DNA of 64,000 bases from Marinicella algicola. GTDB taxonomy: Bacteria; Pseudomonadota; Gammaproteobacteria; Xanthomonadales; Marinicellaceae. Each line of letters starts with the position of its first letter. The stretch's first letter is position 1. A program made the translations under genes and the position numbers. Below the pieces are notes generated by a model that was given only the letters and a program-made list of their open reading frames with translations, did not search any database and was not told the DNA's origin. This document shows positions 62,972 through 64,000 of the stretch, one piece after another. The stretch spans positions 2,048,501 to 2,112,500 of the forward strand of contig NZ_JAQOMR010000001.1 in the NCBI RefSeq assembly GCF_028401385.1. The letters are read 5' to 3'.

Positions 62972-63982
62972 ATGGTGAGAGCATTCGTTTTCTATATGGT
63001 TCCGCAATTCTCCCTGCTACCCTTTTCGGGCGCCATCGATGTTTTGCGCATTGCCAACAGAATGCTGGGCTTTGACGCTTATCGGTGGCGGATTACCTCC
63101 GACAATGGCGCCAAGGTCACGTCGTCGAGCGGCATCGCGGTCGATCCGGACACCTCGCTTGCCGACGAGCGCCGTTTACTGATGGGCGAGAAGCGCCCAG
63201 ACCTCGTGCTGGTCTGTTCCGGCGTCAATGTTGACGATTACGACAACAAGTCTTTTGAAGCCTGGCTGCGCGAACTCAACAATCGCGGCTGCGGCATCGG
63301 CTCAATGTGCACAGCAACCTATCTTCTGGCACGCGCCGGTCTGCTCAAAGGTAAACGCTGTGCGATCCATTGGGAAAACATGCCGGGCTTTTGCGAAACC
63401 TATCCGGAAATCGACGCCCGTGCCGACCTGTTCGAGATTGATCGCAACATCTACACCTGCGCCGGCGGGACTGCGGCGATCGACATGATCCTGCACCTGG
63501 TCAGCCGGGAGTTCGGTGACGGGCTCGTGAACGCGATCTGCGAACAGACGCTTACCGATCGGGTGCGCCCCTCCACCGAACGCCAGCGCCTGCCGCTGCG
63601 CGCCCGGCTCGGTGTTCAGAACGGCAAGGTCATGCAGATCATCGAGTTGATGGAGGCCAATCTGGCGGAACCGCTGTCGCTGATTGAAATCGCTGATGCG
63701 GTCGGTCTGTCGCGTCGCCAGATAGAGCGGCTGTTTCGCCAGGAAATGGGCCGTTCTCCGGCGCGCTACTATCTGGAAATCCGGCTCGACCGCGCCCGAC
63801 GGCTGTTGGCGCAATCGACCATGCCGGTCGTTGACGTGGCTGTTGCCTGCGGTTTCGTATCCGCGTCGCACTTTTCCAAATGTTATCGCGAGATTTACCA
63901 GTGTTCACCGCAGCAGGAGCGTGCATTGCGCCGTCAAGCCCGCATGAGCGTACGCGAAACAACGCTCAGCCTTGCCGTCTGA
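62972..63982 (+). CDS. GlxA family transcriptional regulator (DJ-1/PfpI plus AraC)
   Basis: A 336-residue regulator. The N-terminal DJ-1/PfpI-like domain (about residues 1-195) has VFYMVPQFSLLPFSGAIDVLRIANRM, GIGSMCTATYLLARAGLL near 110 and CAGGTAAIDMILHLV near 162. The C-terminal AraC domain (about 225-320) has EIADAVGLSRRQIERLFRQEMG and DVAVACGFVSASHFSKCYREIY. Relatives such as GbdR and CdhR control glycine betaine and carnitine use. ATG at 62972 is used because the upstream open frame lacks family features. The target operon is not in the window. Confidence 0.9.
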   Translation: MVRAFVFYMVPQFSLLPFSGAIDVLRIANRMLGFDAYRWRITSDNGAKVTSSSGIAVDPDTSLADERRLLMGEKRPDLVLVCSGVNVDDYDNKSFEAWLRELNNRGCGIGSMCTATYLLARAGLLKGKRCAIHWENMPGFCETYPEIDARADLFEIDRNIYTCAGGTAAIDMILHLVSREFGDGLVNAICEQTLTDRVRPSTERQRLPLRARLGVQNGKVMQIIELMEANLAEPLSLIEIADAVGLSRRQIERLFRQEMGRSPARYYLEIRLDRARRLLAQSTMPVVDVAVACGFVSASHFSKCYREIYQCSPQQERALRRQARMSVRETTLSLAV

Positions 63983-64000
63983 ACGAGCACCCGATCAGCC

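Overview
The window is GC-rich chromosomal DNA from an alphaproteobacterium, most likely of the order Hyphomicrobiales (Rhizobiales). The evidence is a complete nuoA-N operon followed by birA and rnj, a NuoE with a long C-terminal extension, purL followed by bolA and a CGFS glutaredoxin, a znu/zur cluster with AT-rich Zur-type palindromes, ExoD, an HlyU-family protein and many CUT1/Gfo-Idh sugar genes. A marine rhizobial genus such as Martelella would fit, but the sequence alone does not prove a genus. I see no insertion sequence, prophage, CRISPR array or plasmid feature, so this looks like core plus ordinary accessory chromosome.

Layout. 1-1472: partial N-formylglutamate amidohydrolase divergent from an RpiR regulator. 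1479-19703 (minus strand): nuoA-B-C-(GFA-type enzyme)-D-E-F-(pentapeptide-repeat protein)-G-H-I-J-K-L-M-N-birA-rnj, a long respiratory complex I operon with two non-nuo passengers. 20113-20635: tRNA-Asp(GTC) and tRNA-Val(TAC). 20954-27781: zinc-ribbon membrane peptide, HlyU-like protein, ilvA, TrkH-type potassium transporter, purL, bolA, grxD. 27920-31356: two tandem paralogous Bcr/CflA-type MFS exporters and an inositol-phosphatase-family enzyme. 31650-35800: rpsD, glutaminase, ttcA, gnd. 35896-39825: two membrane diguanylate cyclases flanking an FAH-family hydrolase and a gamma-carbonic-anhydrase-like protein. 39860-43055: zur, znuB, znuC divergent from znuA. 43146-52240: aldo/keto reductase plus a LacI-regulated CUT1 sugar ABC transporter with a TIM-barrel isomerase/epimerase and a Gfo/Idh dehydrogenase. 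52290-63982: YbaN-like protein, a large AsmA-family protein, FAD-linked oxidase, fructosamine-kinase-family protein, a second Gfo/Idh protein, entericidin, ExoD, a LysR regulator divergent from a small ORF, and a GlxA-type AraC regulator.

The strongest window-wide signal is technical. I count 32 single-base frame breaks in 26 genes. About 27 are one-base losses, mostly in short homopolymers, and five are one-base gains, three of which turn an inferred GAGTC into GAGATC. Restoring one base at each place returns every gene to a family-typical length divisible by three, and many of the genes are essential or core (nuo, birA, purL, rnj). I therefore annotate them as intact genes carrying sequence errors, not pseudogenes. 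Spans given for these genes run from the true start to the true stop across the break.

Biologically, the items most worth a look are the two extra genes inside the nuo operon, the Zur operators with His-rich ZnuA and ZnuC, the orphan-substrate LacI/ABC sugar locus, and the LysR boxes in front of a 55-residue ORF. I did not find a convincing new multi-gene system.
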